A stretch of DNA of 64,000 bases from Antilocapra americana (lineage: Eukaryota; Chordata; Mammalia; Artiodactyla; Antilocapridae), in assembly GCA_007570785.1 (NCBI GenBank), contig ML664159.1:4993987-5057986 (forward strand), given 5' to 3'. The notes under the pieces are model-generated. The model ran no database searches. It was not told the origin of the DNA and saw only the letters and a program-made list of their open reading frames with translations. The translations under genes and the position numbers were made by a program. Below, piece after piece: positions 11,861 through 22,968 of the stretch. The stretch's first letter is position 1. Every line of letters begins with the position of its first letter.

Positions 11861-12080
11861 CTGTTTGTGTATAGATCATTCTAAAGCCAGTCCTCAGGGA
11901 GTGAGGGGAGCTACAGAAGGAAGAGGAAGGGTGAAGGATTTAGCTCCAGGTACCTCCACACTTGCAAGTCCAAATGAAGAGGAACACCCAGCAAAAGAGA
12001 TGAGAAGGACTGCCAGTGAGATAGGAAGGAAAGGAGAGAAAGAAAGTGGAGGAAGTGGTCAAGAGGGAGACTGGTCATTT

Positions 12081-12615
12081 CTATTAGATGTTGCTGAAAA
12101 GTTGCACAAAATCCACTGCTTACTGGATTTGTCAAAAATTGGGGTCATCAAAAACTTTCCCAAGATCTGTTTCTTGCAGTGTAGCTGAAGAGCGAATGTA
12201 CATACTTTTATGTTAATTGTGTGTATTTTTATAAATCAAGTTCTGCTTTATAGGTACCAGAGGATCCTGTTATTTAGAATGATTTTCCTGACGGGAGTCC
12301 TTTTGGGAAGTCAAATATTCTATTTTACTCCATATTATCAGACCTTAATTTTTCTAAGAGCTGTGATTCAGGTAGCGGGCATCTTTCTTTTCTGTTCTTT
12401 TCAAGTAAACCTCTCATTCCTTTACCTGACGTACTCAACTGCTTGATATACTTGAAGCCTTTAAATTTATTTTCTGATTTTAAAATTAAAATTTAATTTA
12501 AATTAGATTGCCATGCATCTGCTAATGAAACTTTTGTCTAGTTTGTTTAAGGACGGTGCTACTGAGTCTAATATTAGTACTAGTAACTGACGAGTAATAT
12601 TAATAAGACTGAGAG
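12081..12615. other. Unassigned non-coding sequence
   Basis: AT-rich. The plus-strand open frame at 12210-12446 encodes a hydrophobic peptide (LLYRYQRILLFRMIF...) with no family resemblance I can name. Low-complexity AT bias explains the hydrophobicity. No repeat recognised. Confidence 0.4.
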
Positions 12616-12845
12616 CAATAATAAAACAATTTATTAAGTATTTGTCATGTGCCAGATATTGTTCTGAGTGCTTTACATTTATTGCTTCCTATAATTTTCA
12701 TGGCAATGTATGAGCTAAGTACTGTTATTACTGCACTTTATGGGTGAGGAAACAGGCACAGAGAGGGTAAGCAAATTGCCAAGGTCAAGCACCTAGTAAG
12801 TGGAGGGCCTAAGAACCCAAGGCCTGAGCTTCCTAACCATCGAGG
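12616..12845 (+). repeat. MIR SINE
   Basis: Nearly full-length MIR: 'ttgtcatgtgccagatattg', 'gggtgaggaaacaggcacag', 'gtaagcaaattgccaaggtc'. Ancient tRNA-derived SINE shared by mammals, strongly diverged. Confidence 0.8.
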
Positions 12846-13904
12846 TAGATCGTCTTCATTCATTCACTCTTTCACTAGATGCTCTTGAGGTATTGGGCAC
12901 GGATGACAGACAGGAACAGCAGCTTTCTACACCCTGAACTTGCTGTTGTTCCTAACTCCTGCTTACCGGGGCTTTCCAGAATGGCTGTGGTTTTCCAAAA
13001 CATTTTCTAGATAACAACTTGATGGGCATGGAGAGGACTTTAATATTGGTTTGACAAACACAACATTGTCTCTAGTTCAAGTTACTGAAATGAGAACTTG
13101 CAAAATATAAGTGCTTGCCAGGAGCCCTTAGGAACTGCCATTGTGATTGCTGTTTCATTTAGAGATTGTAAATATTGACAAATTGAGATTAAACTTCCCA
13201 GCTCTCCTTTGCTGTCAGCAGTAAGGATATTGAAGAACTGGTTAAAATTAATTACTTGATTTGCATGCATTTTATTAATCACTCATTCTCTACAAACCTG
13301 AATATTTTCTCATCTTGTAGAACAAAATAAAAAAAAAATTAGATAGTAACAACACTAGAAGAAACAAAGGCTTGAATTTAGAATCATGTTTGCTTATTTT
13401 AAAGTAAAGGCAGTTCTTTGACCTCTTAAGTGTTAATTTGAGGGGATTAAAAAGGAATGTCTGCTTTTCTACATAAAATAGGTGATGAGGAAAGAAAACA
13501 AAAAAGAGGTTGTTTTGATTTGTTTGTAAAAATACTGTGTATTATTTGGTTACTTATATCAAGTCTTTCAAAAAAAACCACTCTCAAACTGTGATTTACA
13601 TAACTATTAGCCATGAAACTCTTCTGCAGTTATTTATTGGTGAATTTCATGCCCCAAGATGGAGCTCAGCAGTAAATCCCCATCATCTTGATAGCCTCAC
13701 ACGCCTACCACTTGGTCTCAGAAGCAACTATTTGAAGTCACAAAAATATAAAATGATTACACTATAGACTCCTTGTGTTTTATTGTTTTCATCAGATTTC
13801 TAAGAAAGCACTGTAATGAAAAATGCTGTTGTTTGGCAGTCTCCACCAGGAGATAGAGAGGGAGTGGGGTTTGTATGTGAAAAGGGATGGGATCAACCCA
13901 TATT
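12846..13904. other. Unassigned non-coding sequence
   Basis: Mostly AT-rich with a short A-run at 13329. No recognised repeat or gene. 13190-13330 contains TTAATTA-type motifs but no coding signal. Confidence 0.4.
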
Positions 13905-13995
13905 GGATACCTCCCAGGTCCAAGACTGTTAGACATTTTAAATACATTATCTAATTTAATCCTCCCAATAACTCTATGAAGTGGATATAATAGCC
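13905..13995 (+). repeat. MIR fragment
   Basis: The core text 'acattatctaatttaatcctcccaataa' followed by 'ctctatgaagtgga' matches the MIR central region. Only the middle is kept. Confidence 0.6.
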
Positions 13996-14793
13996 CTTAA
14001 ATTACCAATGACAAGCACTGAACTCAACCAGAAATCTTTAGACATGGACGTTGTTTCTGCCTGTCTCCTGTCTTAATGGCAGCTTTGAGCCAAGTGGAAG
14101 CCTGGTAGAATGAATCTTGCACCTGGCACTTACTGAGTAGGTTGATGGGAAGTTGTTTCCATGCCTGCTGTTTTTGTTATGATTTTTTTTTTCCTTTTGT
14201 AGGGTAGAAGGGATTAGCCCCCTTACAAGAGCTCTCTCCAACTGTGGCAATTTGAATACGTAAATCCACCCTTTTTGTTGGGCTCACTTGAGGAGAGCAG
14301 GACATTTATAAGGAAATGATCATACAACCTGCAAAAGTTAATGCTAGGCTTACTAAGAGCCTTATGATAATGATATTCACTTTCAACTAAGGAGACAACT
14401 TCTCTTTAACTCTCAAAGAGCCAAATTGAAGAAATAACAAGCGCATAAAATTTCTCAGTGGCTAAGAAAGCACATCATATCATAGACTCTTTTTAATTGT
14501 ATTAACCAAGAACCATGCCAGTTGTAATTGTTATTTGTGTTGTAATTAAAATCCCTATATTTTCAGCAAGAAATAATCATATTCTGTTATTTTACTAGTT
14601 TCTAGAGACAGCCTCAGGATTCAATGTTTTGTATAGCTGATGTGTGTGTGTGTGAGTATATGTATGTGTTGATTTCTTAACCTGAAATTGGGACATATGG
14701 ACTACTAAAGAATTTTGTCTAATTCATGAGTTTATTTATACGTGAATGTCTTATGAAGATGTTCATCATATTCCCTTCAGTGTTTAAAATCAA
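13996..14793. other. Unassigned non-coding sequence
   Basis: No recognised repeat except a short TG-rich patch at 14640-14668. Contains the minus-strand open frame 14038-14250, with no recognisable domain. Confidence 0.4.
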
Positions 14794-15003
14794 AAGTGAA
14801 GTGAAGTAGCTCAGTCATGTCCGACTCTTTGCAACCCCGTGGACTGTAGCCTACCAGGCTCCTCCGTCCATGGGATTAAACAGGCAGGAATACTGGAGTG
14901 GGTTGCCATTTCCTTCTCCAGGGGATCTTCCCAACCCAGGAATCGAACCTGGGTCTCCCACATTGCAGGCAGATACTTTAACCTCTGAGCCGCCAGGGAA
15001 GCC
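14794..15003 (-). mobile_element. Bov-tA SINE, well preserved
   Basis: Minus-strand copy close to consensus: tail side 'agtgaagtgaagtagctcag', Bov-A body, then the tRNA-derived head ending 'gagccgccagggaagcc'. Reading the minus strand, the B box is GGTTCGATTCC (14939-14949), a perfect match to the Pol III type 2 B-box pattern. A short G/A-differing 'gggattaaacaggcagg' patch replaces the usual 'gggattctccaggcaag'. Confidence 0.95.
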
Positions 15004-15269
15004 AAATATTCCACCTTTCATGAGAAGAATAAAATCAGAGTCTGGAATAAAAAAAGATCTCTAATACATATAAATGTTAATAACATAGTTTGTGTGTGAA
15101 ACATCAAACCTATCCTTTGCAACAACTTTTGAGGGGGTTTTATAGTATTTCATGCTTATCCATAGAAATGTTGATAGAAATATCAACATTTTTAGCAGTC
15201 AGTTATGTTTTCCCTCTCTGCCTTCTACTTCATGCTCTAGCCTTCTGAACAGTAGATTGGAGAGGTGGA

Positions 15270-15485
15270 AAATGTAGGCTGTGACTATCTTGTTCCTAGT
15301 TTGACTTGAACTTTGCCACTTATTAGCTGTAGGATCTTGGACAGGTGAGTCTCTCCAAGGCTCAAACTTTTCTTCACTTAAACGGGGATAAGTCTGTTGT
15401 GAAGTCTGAATGAAAGAGAGCACCTGGAGTGTTTAGCACAGTATCTGGCACATGGAAGCACTCGGTGAATGTTGGCTACAATCTG
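15270..15485 (-). repeat. MIR SINE, reverse orientation
   Basis: Minus-strand MIR recognisable from 'gccacttattagctgtagg' and 'ttggacaggtgagtctctcc' through 'tagcacagtatctggcacatgg'. Confidence 0.7.
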
Positions 15486-15554
15486 ATTATCATCTTTGTT
15501 ATCACAGTCTACTGTTTGCATCTGTCTTTCCTCTGCATCTTCTCCCATTTGGCC

Positions 15555-15860
15555 TTTTCCTAATGAACTCCTTTTCATTTTTTTCAAAGCCTGGCAGGAA
15601 TATCCTAGAATATTCCTCTAGGGATCCTTTCCTCTCCTCTACCCTAGACACAATGATTGTTCCTCTTCAGTGCTCTTTCCTCTTCGGCTTGATTCTGCTG
15701 TAACATTATATGCCCTGCCTGGATGGTTGTTTACTGAGTTACTCTTTCCCTGTCCAGAGTGTGACTGTTAGGAGGAACAGTTCTTTCTTATTAACCATTG
15801 TATCCCCAGCACCCAGAGTACCCAGGCAGTGGGTGCTCCATGAACAATTACTCAGTTGGA
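15555..15860 (-). mobile_element. L2 LINE 3' fragment, reverse orientation
   Basis: Plus-strand text matches the reverse complement of the L2 3' end, finishing with 'ttgtatccccagcacccag', 'gcagtgggtgctccatg' and 'aacaattactcagttgg'. It overlaps four shadow open frames. Non-coding. Confidence 0.7.
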
Positions 15861-15990
15861 AGTCTAACAGACATAGGCTGTGCTGCATCTGGTGTGTTGA
15901 ATCCAGAGACTGAGAATCTGAGGATCCAGGGTGTTTAACAATAAGCATTCTTCTCTTCACCTGCTGCTTCAAGTTAAAATCTGTCTGCAG

Positions 15991-16200
15991 TTGTTGTTTA
16001 GTTGCTAAGTTGTGTCTGACTCTTTTGCAGCCCCATGGACTATAGCCGCCAGGCTTCTCTGTCCATGGGACTTCCTAGGCAAAAATACTGGAGTAGGTTG
16101 CTATTTCCTTCTCCAGGGGATCTTCTGGACCCAGGGTTCCAACCCACGTCTCTCCTGCGTTATCAGGTAGATTCTGTATTGCTGAGCCATCAGGCAAGCC
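15991..16200 (-). mobile_element. Bov-tA SINE
   Basis: Minus-strand copy: 'ttgttgtttagttgctaag' tail side, diverged Bov-A body, tRNA head ending 'gagccatcaggcaagcc'. More diverged than the 14.8 kb copy; the B-box region reads 'cagggttccaaccca' and is damaged. Confidence 0.9.
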
Positions 16201-17972
16201 CTCTATTGATAGACTTTAAAAAGAAAAAATCCAGTCTGAAATTGTTGTTAAAGGAATTTTAGTGTGACATTGTAGTGCATATAACAGAACTTGAACATGA
16301 CCTGTATCAGAAAATGACTAGATCCTTTATGATAACAGAACATGTGGTTACCTTATTGATGTGGCCCTACAAGTCATAGTTTCAGATGTTTGCCCTGGGC
16401 CTCCCTGCTCTTGCTGTGGACCTCCTTGCTACTGGGATTCCCGTCTTGTAGGTTTAGCCCTCACTGGGGACTCCCTTGTAACTGCCACACAGTTTTGACT
16501 TATATTTGTGATTTTCATATTCCCAGAAAGCCCCAGGACAAGACTTTATGAATACAGATTGTCCTCATATCCCATACCAGCAAATGGGTGGGGCTACATT
16601 CATTGTAGGGGATGGAGTTCAAACTGTAACTTGAAATAATATAAAACTATCCAGTAAAACGATTTTGTCTTAATCATATTATATTGAAACATATTTCTAT
16701 TAGAGCCAGCTGCCTCTTCTGATTAGATGACTTTAAATGGAAGACAATGAAAAAAATCACTTAAACTGACAAACTGACCAGCATCTCTCAAACAGGTCTG
16801 TTCTTGAGGGTACAATGTGTATTCTAAGAGAATCTTTACGATTAGGGCTTTTATTTTGATGACAGTGTGCAAATTAAGCATCTTCTAGGCTATCCTGTAA
16901 CTGAACACTGGGCTTGTGTTCCTTCTTGTATTGGGGTCAAATGATTCCTGGTGCGGACTAAGGAGGAAGCCCAGAAGCTGGCCGAATGGGGCAGCCCCTG
17001 TATGTGGTGGAATGGGTGTGTTCAGTCCAAAGAGCCTGCCATTAGCAGTCAGCATCACAGTGCATGTTCCCAGTGGTGACTCAGTTTTGGTAAAAGCACA
17101 TAAATTTGTCACATTCAATTAAGGCTATTAATTGGATTTTGTTGGTTTTGTAGTTTTATTTGCATTTAATTTGAAAATTTGCTCTGGTTTGATAGTTGCT
17201 TAAAAGAACAATAAGTATAGAGGGTTTAGTTTTACATTTATACATATTTAAATAACATTATAATTTTTAATGTAATGCAATATTAGGTCTTGAGCTTCTT
17301 TTCCTTTCAGTTCTTTGAAAACAAGCCATATAATTCCATTTTGAGAAACACTTCCATGGGTCATACTTATTTATGATGCTGATTTGTGGGGATGAGTTTG
17401 TCAGTGACCTAAGAGCCCCGTGTTGTATGGCATACGGCATGCCATAGGTGCTCAACAGACTCAATGAACCTGAGGAGTACCCTGGGTTCTTGCTCTCATT
17501 CTGTCCCCTGCTCATCGGGCAGATGTAAGCAAGTTGCAGACTTGGTTTCCTTACCTAACCAACTTAGTGCTTGGGTTTCAGGACCTCTTTAGCTCCTTCC
17601 ATCTCTAAAATGAGAGCCTTGAGAGCCTGCCAGTTTCTGCCATTTGTTTACTTTTCCACTGCATCACCCAACCTGACCCATAAAATTGGACTTTTTTTCA
17701 ATTTCTTGGACATCACTGACAACATTGCCATGTTTGAGTTCATCCAATCAATTTTGTTGAAACATGAACTCACCTTTCTTATTGAAAGTTGTAAAATATT
17801 TCCTTTTTTTTCCGCTTGAAAGAAAAGAAATATAAGAGGAAAGCACTTAACCCAGACCTTTGGGCTTATAGAAATACTATATCCCCTTTGAAAGGACTTC
17901 AATATCGCGCACAAAGGCTGCTGGACAGAATACTGAGTGTTGACCGTCCCCTCCCTCCCTCTGCTCCAGGGG
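16201..17972. other. Unassigned non-coding sequence
   Basis: About 1.8 kb. 16370-16500 has a repetitive-looking text (ctccttgctactgggattc, ccctcactggggactccctt) that could be an LTR or other repeat not recognised here. 17385-17475 resembles a short L2/MIR end. The rest is AT-rich. No gene supported. Confidence 0.4.
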
Positions 17973-18604
17973 CCATCAGTTCTCTCTTTTTTTTTAAACA
18001 TAATGTGATTTTTTTTTATTATTATTGTTTTTGCCATACATTGTCATGATATCACCATGGGTTTACATATGCTTCCCCTCCGGGTCCCCCCTCCCTCCTC
18101 CCTCCCCCCCGGGAAATCTCGCTGCACTAGTCCCGAGCATCAATCCTGGGCTGGCGATTGATTAGACACATGACAATTAACATGCTTCAATGCCCTTCTC
18201 CCATATCATCCCACCCTTACCCTCATCCACAAAGTCCACAAGTCTATTCTATACATCTGCGTTCCTTTTGTTGTCTCCCATGTTGGGTTCTCATTACTGT
18301 CTTTCTAAATTCCATATATATGTGTTAATATATTGTATTGTTGTTTTTGCTTCTGGCTTACTTCACTCTGGATAATGGGCTCCAGTTTCGTCCATCTGAG
18401 TAGAATTGCTTCAAATGAATTTTTTTTTAATGCTGAGTAATATTCCATTGTGTATATATACCACAGCTTTCTTATCCATTCATCAGTTGATGGGCATCTA
18501 GGTTGCTTCCATGTCCTGGCTATTGTAAACAATGCAGTGATGAACACTGGGGTACACGTGGCTCTTTCAATTCTGGTTTCCTCGGTGTATATGCCCATCA
18601 GTTC
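17973..18604 (-). mobile_element. Ruminant L1 LINE 3' end with 13-bp TSD
   Basis: A 5'-truncated L1 in reverse orientation. The A-tail appears as a T-run at 17985-17994. The 3' UTR follows ('ttgccatacattgtcatgat', then a C-rich patch at 18073-18112), then the ORF2 C-terminus, truncated near 18594. The direct repeats ccatcagttctct (17973-17985) and ccatcagttccct (18595-18607) differ at one base and are a clear TSD. The retained ORF2 tail and the good TSD indicate a comparatively young insertion. Confidence 0.9.
18305..18594 (-). pseudogene. L1 ORF2 C-terminal tail
   Basis: The minus-strand frame encodes the end of L1 ORF2p: TIARTWKQPRCPSTDEW, then MEYYSALKK, and a terminal QKQQYNILTHIYGI before the stop at 18305. 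About 90 codons are open within the element. The reported frame extends upstream to 18778 only by running into flanking DNA. It lacks the endonuclease, the RT and most of the C-terminal domain, so it is a dead fragment. Confidence 0.85.
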
Positions 18605-18608
18605 CCTT

Positions 18609-19906
18609 AATTGGTGTGAAATCTCTCCAGCACAGCGACAGACCCGGAACCTGATCCACAGCCATGCACTCTTGTCTGGGGCCCTGGGGAAGCTGAAACA
18701 ACTCAACTGTGGGTGGCATAGTTGTGATACTTTGGGACAGAGCTCGTGTTTAATGAGTGGGGGAGATCGTTTGAGCAATCTTAATGCAGCCCCAGATTAT
18801 TAGCTTCCCGGGTCTCCCTGGGGTAGAACTTGCAGAGCTGGAGGGAAAATCAGAAAGAGAAGGGGGAATACTGTCCCCCTGGAAGAGAGTGGGCCTGCCT
18901 CCGAAGCAGTCACCTGGCCCCCACTAGAGGCCTAAATTAACCATCAGAAGATTCCTAAAGAAATGGCCCATTTAAGAAAATTCCTCTCTAATGTGTGATT
19001 AATTCAAGCTCTTGTGTGCTGAGTGGCAGACTGGAAAAGAGGAATGTAATCTTATAATAACTTTTTGGTTGCTGGGCTGTAGGTGAACTCAAAGTTCGAT
19101 TTGAAGCAAAAAACCATGCCATGAAGAAAAATGTTTATAGTTGCCATTTGGTTTAAAGAGCCCTGGGGCTCCCAGCTTTACTATGAAATACAGTCTTAGA
19201 ACAAAAATATTTAGCTGTGCTTCTGTGAATTAAAATCTAGTCTCTCCTTAGGCTTTTGATTTGAAGTCAAGTTTCTGACTGAAGTGAGATAATTAAAAGG
19301 AAAACAGAAGCAAGAGGATGATAGATGCAGCCCACAGCCTTGGCATACAGAAAAGCCCCAGCTATTTTTCTTCTGCTCAGTGGAGACTGTAGATTTATCA
19401 TCAGGACAGCAAACATATTCAAGGGGAGGAAAAGAAAGAGAAGTTACATGTAAGCCCTGTGACAGCATCTGTCACAGAGAAGGAAAATATTCTTATAGGG
19501 AGATTCTTGTTAAAGAATTGCTTCTTATTGTCTTTTGAGTTGCTTTATGTCCATTTAATGAGCAACGCAGAGTTCAAAGATAGCTCTGCCTTTACAATAC
19601 TCATGATACAAAGGGATATTCTTGGCACCTCGATATGATGGCTGGGATAGTAGTTACATCATTGGTACCTGTCAGAAGCTGAGGCTGCTGAGTGCAGGGG
19701 CTGGGCTGGGAGAGCACTTAGGGATAGAAGATGCACACATGTAATTAACTCCTGCTTACTCAGTGATCTCTGAAGATACAAAATGGCCCTGACTTAGTGG
19801 ACTCTGAGCTTGTGCATAAGACTTATGGTACTATAACAAGGGGAAAAGTGAAAGGAAAAAGTTTGTTTTTCTTAAATTGCTTTAAAGATTTTTTTGACAT
19901 GGACCA
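18609..19906. other. Unassigned non-coding sequence
   Basis: No repeat recognised. It contains AT-rich parts at 18960-19150 and 19480-19560 and no long open frame. Possibly unique sequence. Confidence 0.4.
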
Positions 19907-20071
19907 TTTTTAAAGTCTTTATTGAATTTGTTACAATATTACATTTGTTTTATGTTTTGGTGTTTTTTTGGCTGCAAGGCATGTGGGATCTTAGTTCCCA
20001 GACCAGGGATCGAACCTGCACTCCTGCATCATTAGAAGGCAAAGTCTTAACCGCTGGACCACCAGGGAAAT
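19907..20071 (-). mobile_element. CHR-type tRNA-Glu SINE, reverse orientation
   Basis: Reads on the plus strand 'tttttaaagtctttattgaa', 'ggctgcaaggcatgtgggat', 'gggatcgaacctgcactc' and 'ccgctggaccaccaggga'. This family is shared by ruminants, hippos and whales. On the minus strand the B box GGTTCGATCCC is intact, although a T-rich inner part is shortened. Confidence 0.8.
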
Positions 20072-21419
20072 TTCACATCTGTTTCATGCATTGAAAAATT
20101 AAGTGGCAGCAATGGTTGAAGAATAAATGAAATATTTGATGGCACAAGCTTAATAGAAATGATAAAAAGTCAAATGACAGCTCTAGTCAGTTATTCCTTT
20201 CAGTTCCATACTTGGCTGCTGGGTATAATTTTGTTATCATTTCCTTCTCCTTCTCTCCACCGTGAAGAAAAAGAAGAAATGAGTCAGAGGTTTGTGTACT
20301 TCAGATTGACACTTGATTCTATGAGTTGAAGAGCAGTTGACATAGGCTCCAGGTCCCTGAATATATTGGGTGTCTGCATAGTCTTGTCATAGAAACAGTG
20401 CACTGTATTTTCCGGGGTTCTCTGGTGTGTGAATAATTCTTTTGTATTTCACACTTATCAGTAACATAGGTTTAATTTCACGCAAGACTTCTTGTTTCTA
20501 AATGGTTTTAAGTATTTCTTTAGGCAAAATTCTGAGCTCCCTTGCACGCTTAACCCAATGAAAGAAAAGCTGGAAGATTGGTGAGCAAACCACGGCCTCT
20601 TTGTGCCTCTGCAGATAGAAGCTTGTCATGTCAAAGCTGCCCCTGGTTTCTTTAGATGCCCAAGAAATAGTGTTGTTTTCTCTCTTTTTCTGCCTCCTCC
20701 TGCTCTGTTCCTGAAGCTTAGGTGAAGAAAAGGAAATTTGGCAGTAGGATCAAGCAGAGGGAGGTGGTCAGGTCTCCCAAATTCCCCTTGCCCTGGATGA
20801 AGAGCCAGCGTATAAGTCACCCATTCAAACCAAGTGACCAAGACAAAAGAGACTAGAAATGTGTCAGTTATAAATAGGTCTTTAAAATATTGTTACCATT
20901 GCTTTGTCCCATAGATTCTGTGGAGCACTATTGTTTTTAGAAATTAAGCAATGTGATTCTCTTTCTAATCAATATCTTACGCAAAACCTTCTCTCTCCTT
21001 CCTTGTGTAGCCTCATTCCTTCCAGGGTTTAGGGCACCCTCATTAACCAGAGCAGCGAAGCCATCACCTATTTCCTCTACTGACTGCATGTGGATGCTTT
21101 TATGAGAAGGCGTTTTCTTGCTTAAAAATTGTTTTAAAACCACTGCCCTAGCACAGTGGTGTTCATGATTTTCTGAATTGTGCATCCTGTTCAGTAAAAA
21201 AACATTTTTGATCATACTTTTCAGTATAAATGCATTTATTTGTTTTATACATGTACTACTTTACCAACATATTTTCATTTTGAAATAGCCCCGAGTTGGT
21301 TAAATGCATTAAAATGTGGTTAAGTAGAGGCTACTGCAGTGGATCCTCTTGCTTACCTGCTATAGTACTTACCCTCCACTCTGGAGACTTCCTAGAGGTA
21401 TATTCTTAGTAGGCTGACC
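20072..21419. other. Unassigned non-coding sequence
   Basis: No recognised repeat or gene. The minus-strand frames 20626-20841 and 20937-21215 have no recognisable domain. Confidence 0.4.
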
Positions 21420-22345
21420 GGCAACCTCAAAATCCTGGTGACTTAACATAACACTCGTTCTTCTTTTGTGTTGCTGTCCTGGTTAGTAGGTGCAGGGCTC
21501 TGCCCCTTGGGCCAGGGACCTGGATTCTTCCTTTGTGTGGCTCTGTCATTTGTCAGGAGTTTGTCCTTCCCGTTCAGCTGAAGGATGGGAAAAAGCCAGC
21601 TTGGAGAATTGAGGGAGGGGAGGGCTTTCTACTAACATCACTGCCTTCCCTGTTTCACTGACCGGAACTCAGCCACACAGACTCCTCTGGGGAAGACGTG
21701 AAATGTACTCAGCTGTGAGACCAGAAGGAAAACTGGGTCTGGTGAATTGTCAACAACACTCTGGCCGCCAGCTGAATGCTACACTGAGAAGGAGATTCTC
21801 TTCTATCCAGTCTCCCTGGACTTGAAATCTCACTTTTAGTTTGTTGAATGAAGAAGCATTTAGAGAGATGGGTCTGTGTCTATTTTTCAGTTAGAGATTA
21901 TGTTCTGCTGATTGTGACAAAAACCCATCTGGAATGGCTAACTCAAAAGGGGTCTATTTATTTTCTTTCCCTTCACAAGACAGGCAGGGAAGCAGTGCTG
22001 AACTAGGGGGAGGGGTGCTATTTGGAGCCATCCCAAGATCTTTCCAGCTCCCTTTTCAGTGATTTTATATCTGGTTTTTACACTTGTTGTCCCTAGATGG
22101 CTGGTCTCTCTTCAGATATTTTGTTTGTATTCAAACAAGATGAAGGATGAAGAGCAAACCAAAATGCAAATGTCAGTGGAATCCCATTTAGCAAGAGACT
22201 CCTCCTGGTAAAATTAACTTATAGCTCCTTGGCCATAACTGTGTCCCAGGACCAACATGGCAAGTCATTCTGCAAAAGAGTCTGGAAACCTGATGATTTT
22301 CAGCTGGGTAGATTGCCAACCTGAGCAAGCTGGGGTTCTATTATT
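21420..22345. repeat. Possible ancient repeat remnants
   Basis: 21430-21830 ('ggtgacttaacataacactc', 'ctcagccacacagactcctc') and 21930-22330 ('gtgacaaaaacccatctgg', 'ttggccataactgtgtccc') have the look of decayed mammalian LTR or DNA-transposon sequence, but neither family can be named by eye. Confidence 0.3.
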
Positions 22346-22618
22346 AGAAAAAAAGAGAAAAATTGCTCTCTGCAACCATTTGATCATTTGGAAATCTCAG
22401 TCCAGCCTGGTGAAAGGACGCTGGCATGCCGGTTAACTGAGTGTATCACTGGCATAAGCTACAATTTCCCAAAGTTTTTGTTTGATTTCAAATTGACTGC
22501 TGAAATCTCTTATAACTAGAGTTATAAATTAAGCTATATTTGCTTCGAGACTGAAATTCTTTGTGTGTTTATTTCCTCTAAGTTAAGTGTAATATAGACC
22601 CTTTGAGACACGCTTTCT

Positions 22619-22968
22619 AGTTAACAGGAGTGAAGTGAAAGTTGCTCAGTCATGTCCGACTTTTTGTGACCCCATGGACTGGGGCCTGCCAGGCTCGTCT
22701 GTAATGGAATTCTCCAGCCAAGAATACCAGAGTGGGTAGCTGTTCCCTTCTTCAGGGGATCTTCCCATCTCAGGGATCAAACCCAGGTCTCTTGCATTGC
22801 AGGCAAATTCTTTACCACCTGAACCACCAGGGAAGCCCAAGAATACTGGAGTGGGTAGCCTATCCCTTCTCCAAGTGATCTTCCTGACCCAGGGATCAAA
22901 CCAGGGTCTCCTGCATTGCAGGCAGATTCTTTACCAGCTGAGCTACCAGGGAAGTCCAGTTAACAGGA
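22619..22968 (-). mobile_element. Bov-tA SINE with duplicated head (1.5-mer), perfect 11-bp TSD
   Basis: A full minus-strand Bov-tA (22630-22838) is followed directly by a second tRNA head plus part of Bov-A (22839-22957). That second part reads 'agaatactggagtgggtagc', 'gatcaaaccagggtctcctgc', 'gagctaccagggaagtcc'. The flanking repeats agttaacagga at 22619-22629 and 22958-22968 are identical and enclose both parts, so the compound element inserted as one unit. The strings at the two 'head' joins are near-identical, so a later duplication inside the TSDs is the alternative. Confidence 0.9.

Larger units (their letters stand above)
10370..12080 (+). repeat. Ancient mammalian interspersed repeat, family not named, split by younger insertions
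   Basis: The segments 10370-10705, 11091-11640 and 11871-12080 read as one old element: 'ggacaagtaaacatgtaatttc', 'ggaagccatggacaggcttt', 'gagttacttgatctcac', 'actgagatgggaaagactga'. It is broken by an LTR-like element and a Bov-tA SINE. I recognise it as a common dispersed mammalian sequence but cannot name it safely. The long open frame at 11697-12188 runs through it and the SINE and is not a gene. Related text is seen at 43605-44310, 47985-48370 and 60390-60700. Confidence 0.5.

Noticed and set aside
11697..12188. 163-codon plus-strand frame
   Set aside because: It begins inside a reversed Bov-tA and continues into an ancient repeat; no domain or signal peptide.
17648..18037. 129-codon minus-strand frame
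   Set aside because: It starts in the L1 tail and runs into unrelated flank; no known protein features.
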